A stretch of DNA of 35,894 bases from Acetobacteraceae bacterium UBA6159 (GTDB taxonomy: Bacteria; Pseudomonadota; Alphaproteobacteria; Acetobacterales; Acetobacteraceae): positions 105,132 through 141,025 of the forward strand of contig DIUL01000168.1 in assembly GCA_002422345.1 (NCBI GenBank), given 5' to 3'. Positions 23,379 to 32,222 of the stretch are shown piece after piece. The notes below the pieces were generated by a model. That model was not told the DNA's origin. It made no database searches and worked only from the letters and a program-made list of their open reading frames with translations. Numbering within the stretch: position 1 is the stretch's first letter; the number at the start of each line of letters is the position of its first letter. The translations under genes and the position numbers were made by a program.

Positions 23379-25397
23379 ATGGAAACCAAGCGGGTCGTCT
23401 GCGCGCATGATTGTCCGGACATGTGCTCCCTGATCGCGCACGTGGACAACGGCCGTGTCGTCAAGATCGAGGGCGATCCGAACCATCCCCTGACCGCCGG
23501 CTTCGCCTGCGGCAAGGTGAACCGCGACCACGAACTCGTGCATTCCCCGGAACGGCTGAAGACCCCGCTGCGCCGCACCGGGCCCAAGGGCTCGGGCCAG
23601 TTCGAGCCGATCACCTGGGACCAGGCGCTGGACGAAATCACCACGAAGTGGCGCGCGATCATCGCCGAGTCCGGGCCGCAGGCGATCCTCGGCTATGCCT
23701 ACAGCGCCCATCAGGGCCTGATGAACCGCGGCCTGACCAACGGAATGTTCCACGCCCTCGGCACAAGCCGGCTGAACGCGGGCACCGTCTGCGACTCCTG
23801 CTCCGACGCCGCGTGGGAGCACACGGTCGGGCCAGTGGCCGGCGCCGATCCGGAATCCGTTGTTGAGTCGGACCTGGTCGTCGGCTGGGGCTCCGACCTG
23901 CACGCGACCAATGTCCATCTGTGGGCGCTGATCGAGAAAGCCCGCGCCCGCGGCGTCAAGCTGGTCGTGATCGATCCTCGCCGCACCCGCGCCGCCCGTG
24001 CCGCCGATCTGTACCTGCCGATCCGCATCGGCACCGACGCCGCCCTCGCGCTGGGGGTGATGCATATCCTGGCGCGCGACGGGCTGGTCGACCGTGCCTA
24101 TATCGCCGCCCATACGCTGGGCTTCGACCAGGTGGAACGCGACGTCCTGCCGAACTTCCCCCCCGCCCGCGTGGCCGAAATCACCGGCCTGCCCGTCGCG
24201 GATATCGAGCAATTCGCCGCGATGTATGGCGCCGCGAAGAAATCCTTCATGCGCATCGGCTTCGGCATGAGCCGCTTTACCCATGGCGGGCGGAACCTGC
24301 GGACCGTGGCGCTGCTGCCCGGCGTGACCGGCGCCTATGGCCGCTATGGCGGTGGCGCGCTGCTGGCCACCGCGGCGGCCTTCGACCTGAACTATGGCGC
24401 CGTCCGCCGCCCCTCCGGCCCCGTCACCGCGCGGACCATCAACCACCTGAAGCTGGGCGAAGCGCTGGTCGAGGCGAACGATCCGCCGATCCGCGCCCTG
24501 TTCATCGCGGCCAACAATCCCGCCGTCACCAACCCGAACCTCGCCAAGCTGCGCGCGGGACTGGCGCGGGAGGATCTGTTCACCGTCGTCCATGATCCTT
24601 TCATGACGGCAACGACCCGTTACGCCGACATCATCCTGCCGGCCACGACCTATCTGGAAACCGAGGACTTCTTCCGCTCCTACGGCACCTACTACATGCA
24701 ATACAGTGAGGCCGCCGTGCCGCCGCAGCATGAAGCCTGGTCCAACCTCCGCGTCACCCAAACACTCGCTCGGCGGATGGGGCTGAACGATCCAGTGTTC
24801 GGGATGACGCCGCGCGATATCCTGAAGGAACTGTTCCAGGGCGCCGGCGGGCCGGTCGCAGCCTATGACCCGGCGACGCTGCCGGAACAGGGGCCGATCT
24901 CGATCGCCGGCAAGGGCGCGCAGGTCTTCGGCACGCCGTCGGGGAAGCTGGAGTTCTACTCCCAGACGTTGGCCGATCACGGCCAGCCGCCGCTGCCGGG
25001 GTGGGAGCCCGATCCGGCCGCACCCGCCGCCGTGAGCGAATACAAGCTGCAACTGCTCACCACGCCGGGGTATTTCCAGAGCCACACCGCGTTCTCGGGC
25101 GTCGCCTTCCTGCGGGAACGCGAGGGCGCGCCCTGCGCCGTGCTGCACCCGGACGACGCCAAGGCGCGCGGCCTGACCGAGGGGCAGAAGATCCGCCTGT
25201 TCAACGATCGCGGCGCCATCGGGGTGGTGCTGCATGTGCGGGAGGATGTGCGCCCCGGCGTGATCCTGGTGCCCGGCCAGCGCCCGGATGAGGAGGCGGT
25301 GTCCGGCACGGTGAACATGCTGTGCGACGACGGATATACCGACCTGGGGGAGGGGGCGACCTATCAGAGCACGTGGCTGGAAGCTCGCGCCTGGTAG
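23379..25397 (+). CDS. Molybdopterin-dependent oxidoreductase with N-terminal [4Fe-4S] cluster (DMSO reductase superfamily)
   Basis: Mo- or W-bis-MGD enzyme, 672 residues. The N-terminus carries an iron-sulfur motif CX3CX3CX27C (C8, C12, C16, C44). Domain motifs follow: WDQALDEITTKWRAI, then NAGTVCDSCSDAAWEH around the metal site, VVGWGSDLHATNVHLW, VVIDPRRTRAARAADLYLPI, and DIILPATTYLETEDFF. The C-terminal domain ends in EAVSGTVNMLCDDGYTDLGEG. No Tat signal is visible, so it should be cytoplasmic. The metal ligand is uncertain: either Cys of VCDSC or the Ser between them. ATG 23379 has GGAG upstream. No electron-transfer subunit lies beside it, and the substrate is unknown. Confidence 0.92.
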   Translation: METKRVVCAHDCPDMCSLIAHVDNGRVVKIEGDPNHPLTAGFACGKVNRDHELVHSPERLKTPLRRTGPKGSGQFEPITWDQALDEITTKWRAIIAESGPQAILGYAYSAHQGLMNRGLTNGMFHALGTSRLNAGTVCDSCSDAAWEHTVGPVAGADPESVVESDLVVGWGSDLHATNVHLWALIEKARARGVKLVVIDPRRTRAARAADLYLPIRIGTDAALALGVMHILARDGLVDRAYIAAHTLGFDQVERDVLPNFPPARVAEITGLPVADIEQFAAMYGAAKKSFMRIGFGMSRFTHGGRNLRTVALLPGVTGAYGRYGGGALLATAAAFDLNYGAVRRPSGPVTARTINHLKLGEALVEANDPPIRALFIAANNPAVTNPNLAKLRAGLAREDLFTVVHDPFMTATTRYADIILPATTYLETEDFFRSYGTYYMQYSEAAVPPQHEAWSNLRVTQTLARRMGLNDPVFGMTPRDILKELFQGAGGPVAAYDPATLPEQGPISIAGKGAQVFGTPSGKLEFYSQTLADHGQPPLPGWEPDPAAPAAVSEYKLQLLTTPGYFQSHTAFSGVAFLREREGAPCAVLHPDDAKARGLTEGQKIRLFNDRGAIGVVLHVREDVRPGVILVPGQRPDEEAVSGTVNMLCDDGYTDLGEGATYQSTWLEARAW

Positions 25398-25404
25398 GCT
25401 CGCC

Positions 25405-25435
25405 GTTGGGATGGTCACACCCAGACCATCCCAAC
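25405..25435 (+). terminator. Strong hairpin without U-tract between the molybdopterin and GMC genes
   Basis: GTTGGGATGGTC (25405-25416) and GACCATCCCAAC (25424-25435) form a perfect 12-base stem with a 7-base loop, 7 bases after the molybdoenzyme stop. CCCCATG follows, with no T run. It may stabilise the upstream message end or act as a weak or Rho-assisted terminator, lowering GMC expression relative to the upstream genes. Confidence 0.55.
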
Positions 25436-25502
25436 CCCATGACGAACCCCGCCCACCCTGGTATCCACTCCCCTGCCGCCGCAGAGCAGAAACAGGGGAA
25501 AC

Positions 25503-27119
25503 ATGTCCGACACCGCCGATACCTTCGACTTCATCGTCACCGGGGCCGGTTCGGCCGGTGCCGCCGTCGCCGCCCGCCTGTCGGAGAACGCCCGCCACCG
25601 CGTCCTGCTGCTGGAAGCCGGCCCGCCCGACACCAACCCCTGGATCCACATCCCCCTCGGCTTCGCCAAGACCTACGTCGATGCCAAGGTGAACTGGAAG
25701 TTCGAGAGCGCGCCGCAGCCCCAGTTCAACGGCCGCAAGCTCTATGTCCCGCGCGGGCGCACGCTGGGCGGCACAAGCTCCATCAATGGCATGGTGTATA
25801 TGCGCGGCAACCACCGCGACTATGACGACTGGCGCCAGAGGGGCTGCGTCGGCTGGGACTGGGACTCGGTCCTGCCCTACTTCAAGAAAGCCCAGAACCA
25901 GCAGCGCGGCGCGTCGGAGTTTCACGGCACCGGCGGCCCGCTGAACGTCTCGGACGCGGCCTCCACCTCCGAACTCGCCGACGCGATGATCGCTGCGGCC
26001 GAACAGGTCGGCATCCCCCGCACCACCGACTTCAACGGCGCGGTGCAGGAAGGCGCGGGCTACTACCAGACGACAACCGCCCGCAGCCGGCGTTGGAGCA
26101 CCGCGAAGGCCTACCTCGAACCCGCCAAGGCCCGTCCCAACCTGGTGATCCGCACTGGCTGCCAGGCCACCCGCGTGTTGATCGAGAACGGGCGCGCGGT
26201 TGGCGTCGAATACCAATCCCCCGCCGGCCGGCAGACTGCGCGGGCAAACCGGGAGGTCGTGGTCTCCGGCGGTGCCTACGGATCGCCGCAGTTGCTGCAA
26301 CTCTCGGGGCTGGGGCCGGCCGAACACCTGCGCGACATGGGGATCGAGGTGATCCGCGACATGCCAGCGGTCGGATCGAACCTGCACGATCATTTCGGCA
26401 TCTACCTGATGTGGAAATGCGCCAAGGCGATCACGATGAACGACCTGGAGAACAGTTGGCCGCGCAAGATCATGGCCGGCATCCGCTACGGCCTGTTCCG
26501 CGATGGTCCGATGGCCGTGAACGGCATCCGCGCCGGCATCTTCACCCGCACCGATGCTCGGCTGGAGCGGCCGGACATGCAGATCAACCTGCTGGAATGG
26601 AGCACGCTCGAACGTTCCAAGGACAAGGTCATCCCGCATCCCTTCCCCGGCTTCACCCTGGGTCCCGTGCATCTGTCGCCGGACGGGCGCGGCACCGTGC
26701 GCCTCGGCAGCCCCGACCCGCTGGCCCAGCCGGCGATCACCTTCGGCTTCCTCGGGTCCGAATACGACATGCGGGCGATGGTGGAGGGTGTGAAGCTCGC
26801 CCGAAAGATCGCCGACCAGCCGGCGATGAAGCCCTATGTGGTGAATGAACTGGTCCCCGGCCTGAAGGCCGCCAGCGATGCCGACCTGGAGCAGTTCGTC
26901 CGCGACACAGGCGTGACCAACCACCACCCGACCAGCAGTTGCGCCATGGGGACCGGCACGAACACGGTCGTCGATCCGCGCCTGCGCGTGCATGGGATCG
27001 AGGGGCTGCGGGTCGCCGATGCCTCCATCATGCCATCCGTGGTGGCCGGAAACACCAACGCGCCCTCGATCATGATCGGGGAGAAGGCCGCGGCGATGAT
27101 CCTTGAGGATGCGGCCTGA
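25503..27119 (+). CDS. GMC-family FAD-dependent oxidoreductase (choline/alcohol dehydrogenase-like)
   Basis: Flavoprotein that oxidises an alcohol, 538 residues. The FAD-binding Rossmann motif is FDFIVTGAGSAGAAVAARLSE. GMC signature 1 is RTLGGTSSINGMVYMRG and signature 2 is SGGAYGSPQLLQLSG. The C-terminal catalytic region holds the His of TNHHPTSSCAMG and the Asn of AGNTNAPSIMIGEKAA, as in choline and glucose dehydrogenases. No signal peptide is seen. GGGGAAAC precedes ATG 25503. It follows a molybdoenzyme and an MDR reductase on the same strand, which suggests shared breakdown of an organic compound; that link is inferred. Confidence 0.94.
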   Translation: MSDTADTFDFIVTGAGSAGAAVAARLSENARHRVLLLEAGPPDTNPWIHIPLGFAKTYVDAKVNWKFESAPQPQFNGRKLYVPRGRTLGGTSSINGMVYMRGNHRDYDDWRQRGCVGWDWDSVLPYFKKAQNQQRGASEFHGTGGPLNVSDAASTSELADAMIAAAEQVGIPRTTDFNGAVQEGAGYYQTTTARSRRWSTAKAYLEPAKARPNLVIRTGCQATRVLIENGRAVGVEYQSPAGRQTARANREVVVSGGAYGSPQLLQLSGLGPAEHLRDMGIEVIRDMPAVGSNLHDHFGIYLMWKCAKAITMNDLENSWPRKIMAGIRYGLFRDGPMAVNGIRAGIFTRTDARLERPDMQINLLEWSTLERSKDKVIPHPFPGFTLGPVHLSPDGRGTVRLGSPDPLAQPAITFGFLGSEYDMRAMVEGVKLARKIADQPAMKPYVVNELVPGLKAASDADLEQFVRDTGVTNHHPTSSCAMGTGTNTVVDPRLRVHGIEGLRVADASIMPSVVAGNTNAPSIMIGEKAAAMILEDAA

Positions 27120-27240
27120 TGCCCCACCTTGGTAATCGGACATTGTCCGCCGCCGCAAGGAAGGCTAGGAGTCGCAAACAGGCCGGTCCCGGCCGAATGG
27201 CGCGCCGGGGCATGGCCATTTTTCGGGGAGCACGAGTTCC

Positions 27241-27723
27241 ATGACGATCAAGGTCGGTGACAGCATTCCGTCGATGAAACTGATGATGGCCACGGCTGAC
27301 GGGCCGAAGGAAGTTTCCACGGACGACATCTTCAAGGGCAAGACCGTGGTGCTGTTCGCGGTGCCGGGTGCCTTCACCCCCACCTGCAGCGCCAAGCATC
27401 TGCCGGGCTTCGTGCAGAATGCCGATGCCATCAAGGGCAAGGGCGTCGATACCATCGCGTGCATCTCCGTGAACGATGCGTTCGTCATGGGCGCGTGGGG
27501 CAAGGACCAGGGCACCGGCGACAAGGTGTCGATGCTGGCCGACGGCTCCGCCGCCTTCGCCAAGGCGCTGGGCCTGGAACTCGACCTGATGGGCCGCGGC
27601 ATGGGCATGCGCAGCCAGCGTTACGCGCTGGTCGCCAAGGACGGCAAGGTGACGCATCTCGGCCTCGAAGCCCCTGGCGGGTTTGAGGCGAGCAAGGCCG
27701 AAACCATCCTCGGCGTCCTGTAA
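27241..27723 (+). CDS. Peroxiredoxin, Prx5/AHP1 type
   Basis: Thiol peroxidase that reduces hydrogen peroxide and organic hydroperoxides, usually with glutathione/glutaredoxin or thioredoxin. The 160-residue protein has the peroxidatic motif PGAFTPTCS (T46, C49) and the Prx5-type end MGMRSQRYALVAKDGKV. A second Cys (C74) is not at the standard resolving position, so a 1-Cys mechanism is likely. GGGGAG lies upstream of ATG 27241. A clean intrinsic terminator follows. The 121-base gap after the GMC gene probably holds its own promoter. Confidence 0.95.
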   Translation: MTIKVGDSIPSMKLMMATADGPKEVSTDDIFKGKTVVLFAVPGAFTPTCSAKHLPGFVQNADAIKGKGVDTIACISVNDAFVMGAWGKDQGTGDKVSMLADGSAAFAKALGLELDLMGRGMGMRSQRYALVAKDGKVTHLGLEAPGGFEASKAETILGVL

Positions 27724-27741
27724 GCGCCGGATCGGATTGGG

Positions 27742-27770
27742 GGGCGGCACCTTCGGGTGCCGCCCTTTTT
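27742..27770 (+). terminator. Intrinsic terminator after the peroxiredoxin gene
   Basis: GGGCGGCACC (27742-27751), a TTCG tetraloop and GGTGCCGCCC (27756-27765) form a perfect 10-base stem followed by TTTTT (27766-27770). It starts 19 bases after the stop and ends 12 bases before the convergent TSUP gene. Confidence 0.93.
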
Positions 27771-27781
27771 CGTTGGGGGGG

Positions 27782-28528
27782 TCAGCCGCGCCGCAGGAAG
27801 AACCAGGCGGTGACCGTGGCGCTCAGCACCAGGACCAGCGCCCGGATCAGTCCTGGCGGCAACCGCTTCGCGACCCGGGCGGCGCCGTAGCCCCCGACGA
27901 TGGCCGAGGTCAGCATGGCCAGCATCTCGGGCCAGCGGACCGCGCCGGCGATGACGAAGCAGACCACCGCTGCCCCGTTGGCGCCGCTGACCAACAGGGT
28001 CCGCGCGGGCGCCATGGCTTTCAGTTCGGTCGTATCCAGTAGGCTCCAGACCGCCAGCATCATCAGGCCGACCGCCCCACCGAAATAGCCGCCATAGATC
28101 GAAATCAGGAACTGGCAGACCAGCATCGTGCCGGTCCCGATCCGCAGGCGGCGGCTGAGGGCGAGCCCGAACTCCCGCCCGCCGGCAAAGGTCAGGGTCG
28201 CCAGCAGCAACAGCCAGGGCACGACGGCATCGAAGGTGGAGGCGGGGGCGAACAGCAGCAGCAGGGCGCCGACCAGCCCACCCAGGATGCTGATCGGCAG
28301 CAGCAGGCGGAGGCTGACCCCCGCGACCCCGGTCAGCCCATCGCGATAAGCCCAGGTACTGGCGATCGTGCCCGGGAACAGGGCGACCGTGCTGGTAGCA
28401 TTGGCGGCGACAGGGGGCAGGCCCAGCAGGACCAGGGTCGGGAAGGTGACAAACGACCCCCCGCCCGCCACCGCGTTCATGGCGCCGGCGAGCAGTCCGG
28501 CCAAGACGAGCAGGTGGATGTTTTCCAT
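27782..28528 (-). CDS. TSUP-family transporter (TauE/SafE)
   Basis: Inner-membrane exporter family for sulfite, sulfoacetate or related organic anions; the substrate here is unknown. The 248-residue protein is almost entirely hydrophobic with about eight predicted helices. The first family repeat GLLAGAMNAVAGGGSFVTFP with NATSTVALFPG, and the second SIYGGYFGGAVGLMMLAV, are the TSUP hallmark motifs. ATG 28528 gives a short N-terminus directly before helix 1. It lies 74 bases downstream of a DMT transporter on the same strand and may be co-transcribed. Confidence 0.93.
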   Translation of the reverse strand: MENIHLLVLAGLLAGAMNAVAGGGSFVTFPTLVLLGLPPVAANATSTVALFPGTIASTWAYRDGLTGVAGVSLRLLLPISILGGLVGALLLLFAPASTFDAVVPWLLLLATLTFAGGREFGLALSRRLRIGTGTMLVCQFLISIYGGYFGGAVGLMMLAVWSLLDTTELKAMAPARTLLVSGANGAAVVCFVIAGAVRWPEMLAMLTSAIVGGYGAARVAKRLPPGLIRALVLVLSATVTAWFFLRRG

Positions 28529-28602
28529 CCGCTATCCTGGCTGGGGCGCTCGGTTCGGCGCAATCGGGGACAGTTCGGCCCAGGCCGCAGCGGTTGCCGC
28601 TC

Positions 28603-29490
28603 CTATCGCACCCGCAGCATCTGGAACGCCACCAGGGCCGTGATCATGAGCCCTGCGCCCATGCCTTGGATGGGAGACAGAGTCTCCCCCAACAGGGCCA
28701 TGCTGAACAGGGTGGTCAGCAGAGGCTCCAGGTTCATGATCAGGGCGGTGCGGAAGGGGCCGATCCGGTTGGTCGAGATATAGATCATCAGGGTCGAAAG
28801 GGTCGTCGTGATGCTGACCCCGACAAAGGCCAGCCATCCGGCGGCCGACTCCGGCTGATGCCAGGTGCCCACGCTGCTCAGGGCGATCAGATAGACCGCG
28901 GTCGACGGCACCATCGAATACCAGGTCGTCAGCCGAGCGTCGGCGCGGAACAGGTAGGCGCGGGTCAGGAGGAGGGTGATGACGCGGGCGATCGCGGCGA
29001 TGAAGGCGCTGGCGAGACCCAGCGGCGCCAGGTCCTCCAGATGAAACCCGAGCATCAACCCGAGGCCGATGAACGCCACCAGCGCGGCCAGCAGGGCGCG
29101 CCACCCCACCCGGTCCACGCCCGTCGCCGCGCCCGCCAGGCCGGTCAGCAGCGGGTAGACGAAATAGGCCAGGATGGCGATCGAGACCGGCAGCAGGGCC
29201 ACCGATTGCAGCAGCCCGAACATGGTGACCGAAAACCCCAGGCCGATGCCCAGCGCGATCAGCCGTTCCCGGCTGGTGTGCTGGCGGGGCGCGGGGGCCA
29301 GCCGCAGCCAGATCGCGAAGAACGCGACCACGAGGACCCCGCGGAGGGAGGCCAGGGACAGCACGTCCATCCCGCTGGCGAACACGACCTTCAGCAGGAT
29401 ATCCGCGATGCTGAACGACACCGCCGCGACTAGGCCAGGCAACAGGTCGGCGAACGACATTTGTTCCGGTGGGCTCGACGCCAGACTCAC
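28603..29490 (-). CDS. DMT-superfamily transporter with EamA domains
   Basis: Inner-membrane metabolite exporter, 295 residues, with about ten predicted helices in two EamA repeats: first repeat VSFSIADILLKVVFASG, second repeat ALASAFIAAIARVITLLLTRAYL. The end MALLGETLSPIQGMGAGLMITALVAF is the usual EamA closing motif. Substrates of this group include amino acids and nucleotide precursors; the present one is unknown. The start is GTG 29490 or ATG 29460, both with weak GGAA upstream; the shorter form loses no membrane helix. Confidence 0.92.
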   Translation of the reverse strand: MSLASSPPEQMSFADLLPGLVAAVSFSIADILLKVVFASGMDVLSLASLRGVLVVAFFAIWLRLAPAPRQHTSRERLIALGIGLGFSVTMFGLLQSVALLPVSIAILAYFVYPLLTGLAGAATGVDRVGWRALLAALVAFIGLGLMLGFHLEDLAPLGLASAFIAAIARVITLLLTRAYLFRADARLTTWYSMVPSTAVYLIALSSVGTWHQPESAAGWLAFVGVSITTTLSTLMIYISTNRIGPFRTALIMNLEPLLTTLFSMALLGETLSPIQGMGAGLMITALVAFQMLRVR

Positions 29491-29637
29491 GCGCGTTCCG
29501 CCCCGGTCGGTTTCATGATGCTCGCTTTCCTGGACGCCGCTTGGCTTGCTTGTGCGCCAGTGTGACGGGAAAGCCGCGTCGCCTCAAGGCGATGGGGCGG
29601 CTGGGTTTCGGGCACGCAAGCGGATAGGCTGACGGCC

Positions 29638-30456
29638 ATGAGAGGCAAGAATCCCGCGTCCGGTCCCGTCTGGCTGTACGCGCTCACGTGGAATGAGCGG
29701 CGGGTGCTGCCGTTCTTCTTTCGCCACTACGACCCCTGGGTCGATCGCTACATCCTGTATGACGACGGCTCCTCCGACGGGACGCTGGATATCCTGGCGT
29801 CGCACCCGCGCGTGACCGTGCGGCGGTTCGACCGGGCGGTCCCGAACTCCTTCGTCGAGTCGCACCGTCTCTGGCAGAACCATGAATGGAAGGAAGCGCG
29901 CGGGCAGGCGGCGTGGATCGTGCTGACCGCGATCGACGAGCATCTGTGGCACCCGACGATGCCTGCTTATCTGGCCGACCAGGCGCGCCAGGGCGTCACC
30001 GCGATCCCCGCGCTCGGGTTCAACATGATCGCCGACGGGTTCCCCTCCTCGGACACGAACCTGGCCGAAACCCTGCGGATCGGGATGCCGCACCACGAGA
30101 TGAACAAGCTGTCCCTGTTCAATCCCAATGCCCTCACGGAAACCAACTTCTCCCCCGGCCGCCACTACGCCAAGCCAGAAGGCGACGTCCGCTACCCCGA
30201 GGCCGATGAGGTCTTCCTGCTGCACTACAAATATCTGGGCACGGACTATGTCGCGGGCCGCAACGCGGAGCTGCGGACCGGCCTGGGCAAGCACGACATC
30301 CAGGCTGGATTGGGGGAGCAATACGCCTGGGGCAAGGGCGTCTGGGATGACGCCCTGGCCGAGATGAAGAAGCACGCCATCGACTACCGGGACCCGAGCG
30401 TCGGGTTCACCACCCACATCGACCGCTGGTGGCGGGACCGCCGGCCCCGCGGATGA
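29638..30456 (+). CDS. Glycosyltransferase family 2-like protein
   Basis: Predicted sugar transferase of the Glyco_tranf_2_4 type, 272 residues, no membrane helix. The start YALTWNERRVLPFFFRHYDP and YILYDDGSSDGT form the nucleotide-sugar-binding half. IVLTAIDEHLWHP is in the place of the metal-binding DxD motif (usually DIDEFLY), so one acidic residue is replaced. HYKYLGTDYVAGRNAEL is a later conserved segment. Such proteins often build surface polysaccharide. The stop codon TGA abuts the stop of the convergent phosphoesterase gene (TGA|TCA), with no base between. ATG 29638 is the natural start; no strong ribosome binding site is seen. Confidence 0.87.
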   Translation: MRGKNPASGPVWLYALTWNERRVLPFFFRHYDPWVDRYILYDDGSSDGTLDILASHPRVTVRRFDRAVPNSFVESHRLWQNHEWKEARGQAAWIVLTAIDEHLWHPTMPAYLADQARQGVTAIPALGFNMIADGFPSSDTNLAETLRIGMPHHEMNKLSLFNPNALTETNFSPGRHYAKPEGDVRYPEADEVFLLHYKYLGTDYVAGRNAELRTGLGKHDIQAGLGEQYAWGKGVWDDALAEMKKHAIDYRDPSVGFTTHIDRWWRDRRPRG

Positions 30457-31176
30457 TCACCAGCTGACGGGCACCCGATCCACATGGACCGTCCCGTTGC
30501 CGGTCAGCCGCACCAGGTTGACCGTCTTCGCGAGGTCGGGGGAGCCGGAGTAGTACGCCGGGACCGCGCCGCTGCCGACCTTCTCCCACCGGTTCCAGTG
30601 GCCCAGCGCGAGGTAGTCCGCGCAGGTCGCGTCGATCTCATCATCGCTGATCAGCCAGGACGGGCGCAGCGGGATGGCGCCCGGCGGCTCGTAATGGCCA
30701 TGCGCCAGGGCGATCTGCCAGCGGCTGCTGCGCGGACGCGGGGTCCGCAGCGGCACCATGTTGCCGTAGTCGGTATGGGCGTGGCCCCAGAATTCCAGGT
30801 CGTGATCGGCGAAATGAACCGCCAGGTCGTGGGTCACGCCGATGATATGGACATGCGGGATATCGCCCAGGCCGCCGCGGATATAGGCGGAGTCCGGCGT
30901 GATCGGGTCATGGTTGCCCGGCAGGATCACCACATGCCGGCCGGCATTGTTCAGCATGTCGGCCGTGCGGGTCAGGATCGCCTTGGATTGGCGGTTGTTG
31001 TCGAAGATGTCGCCCACCAGCAGCACGAAATGCGCGTCATGGGCCTTAGCGGCCTCCAGCACGACCCGCAGGCCGGTTGCGCCGTCATCGCCATAGCTGG
31101 GTTCGGCGGGGTGGTCGTCCACGTGCAGGTCGGAACTGTGCACGAGCAGGATGTCGTCGGCGGGCGATCTGGTCAC
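30457..31176 (-). CDS. Calcineurin-type metallophosphoesterase
   Basis: Two-metal phosphoesterase, 239 residues. The metal-ligand blocks are all present in order: SSDLHVDDH, LVGDIFDNN, LPGNHDP, ALAHGHYEPP and ALGHWNRWE. The GHW form is typical of SbcD/Mre11-like and related exonuclease-type phosphoesterases, but no nuclease partner is adjacent, so the substrate is open. The start is uncertain: GTG 31176 gives TRSPADDILLVHSSD; a TTG at 31245 would add 23 residues but has GGAGG directly attached with no spacer. Confidence 0.88.
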   Translation of the reverse strand: MTRSPADDILLVHSSDLHVDDHPAEPSYGDDGATGLRVVLEAAKAHDAHFVLLVGDIFDNNRQSKAILTRTADMLNNAGRHVVILPGNHDPITPDSAYIRGGLGDIPHVHIIGVTHDLAVHFADHDLEFWGHAHTDYGNMVPLRTPRPRSSRWQIALAHGHYEPPGAIPLRPSWLISDDEIDATCADYLALGHWNRWEKVGSGAVPAYYSGSPDLAKTVNLVRLTGNGTVHVDRVPVSW

Positions 31177-31376
31177 TGGTCGGGATATCCGTTCGGCCGG
31201 GGGAAGATGGGGCTGACAGCTTGCCGAAGCCTGTGGCGCAGTCAACCTCCGCGATTCCGTTGCAAGTGAGGTGCCCTGTGCTAAATACCCCCTCTACCGT
31301 TTCCGGACCGCGCGCCAAAGTGGTGGGCGTAGGCCAGCGTGATGCGGTCGACCGCCGTCCTGGCCCGAGGAATACG

Positions 31377-32207
31377 ATGCGCGCTCTGTTCTCTTCCCGC
31401 TTTCCCACGGCCGGGTCCGTCCGCTCTCTGGTGCTTGCCGGCCTGATGGTGGCGGGTCTCGCCGGCTGCGCAACGGCTCCGCCGGCCGATGATCCGGAGG
31501 CGGTGGCGGAGTTCAAGGAACTCAACGATCCGATCGAACCGACCAACCGGGTCTTCTATGCCATCAACACGGCCCTGGATGACGCGCTGCTGGCGCCCGT
31601 GGCCCGCGGCTACCGGGCGGTGTTTCCAGACGTGGTCCGCACGGGCATCAGCAACGTCCTGGTGAACCTCGGGACACCGGTTCGGCTCGGGAATGACATC
31701 CTGACCGGCAAGCCGCGGCGCGCCGGCGACACGACGATGCGGTTCTTTATCAATTCCACCGCGGGCGTGCTGGGCTTCTTCGATGTCGCCGCCGGCATGG
31801 GATACAAGAAAACCGACACGGATTTCGGCCTGACCCTCGCGAACCTCGGGGTAGAGGAAGGGCCGTTCCTGTTCCTGCCCATCCTGGGCCCGTCCGGCCC
31901 GCGTGACCTGACCGGCTTTGTCGTCGACCGCGCCGCCGACCCGTTCACCTGGGTTGGCCAGGGCACCGCGGTCGTGGCCCTCGGCTGGTCGCGCACCGGC
32001 GTCAGCGCGATCTCCGTGCGGGAAAAGGTGCTGGACCCGGTGGAGCAGATCAAGAAGACCGCGCTCGACCCCTATGCGACGTTCCGCAGCCTCTATCGCC
32101 AGTACCGGACGGCCGAGTTGACGAAGCTGAAGAACGACAACCGCGCGACCATCCCCGTGTGGTTCCCCGATCGCGCCGGGGAACAGATCAACCCGCCTGC
32201 CCGCTGA
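31377..32207 (+). CDS. mlaA: MlaA-family outer-membrane lipoprotein
   Basis: Part of the Mla pathway, which moves mislocalised phospholipids from the outer-membrane outer leaflet back toward the inner membrane. The 276-residue protein has a lipoprotein signal with lipobox LAGC (LVLAGLMVAGLAGCAT). The MlaA domain follows: NDPIEPTNRVFYAINTALDD, VLVNLGTPVRLGNDILTGK, FFINSTAGVLGFFDVA and GPFLFLPILGPSGPRDLTG. ATG 31377 has GAGGA seven bases upstream. mlaC follows 15 bases after the stop; genes for the inner-membrane MlaFEDB parts are not in this window. Confidence 0.95.
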   Translation: MRALFSSRFPTAGSVRSLVLAGLMVAGLAGCATAPPADDPEAVAEFKELNDPIEPTNRVFYAINTALDDALLAPVARGYRAVFPDVVRTGISNVLVNLGTPVRLGNDILTGKPRRAGDTTMRFFINSTAGVLGFFDVAAGMGYKKTDTDFGLTLANLGVEEGPFLFLPILGPSGPRDLTGFVVDRAADPFTWVGQGTAVVALGWSRTGVSAISVREKVLDPVEQIKKTALDPYATFRSLYRQYRTAELTKLKNDNRATIPVWFPDRAGEQINPPAR

Positions 32208-32222
32208 CGGAGAGTGCGACCC

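Noticed and set aside
23235..27158. A 1307-codon open frame on the minus strand, opposite the molybdoenzyme and GMC genes.
   Set aside because: The opposite strand encodes well-recognised proteins with intact motifs. High GC keeps the antisense frame open; its translation is rich in His, Gln, Arg and Gly and resembles no family.
30454..30459. TGATCA at the glycosyltransferase-phosphoesterase junction as a possible signal.
   Set aside because: It is simply two abutting stop codons (TGA and the complement of TGA), and tight convergent genes are common here.
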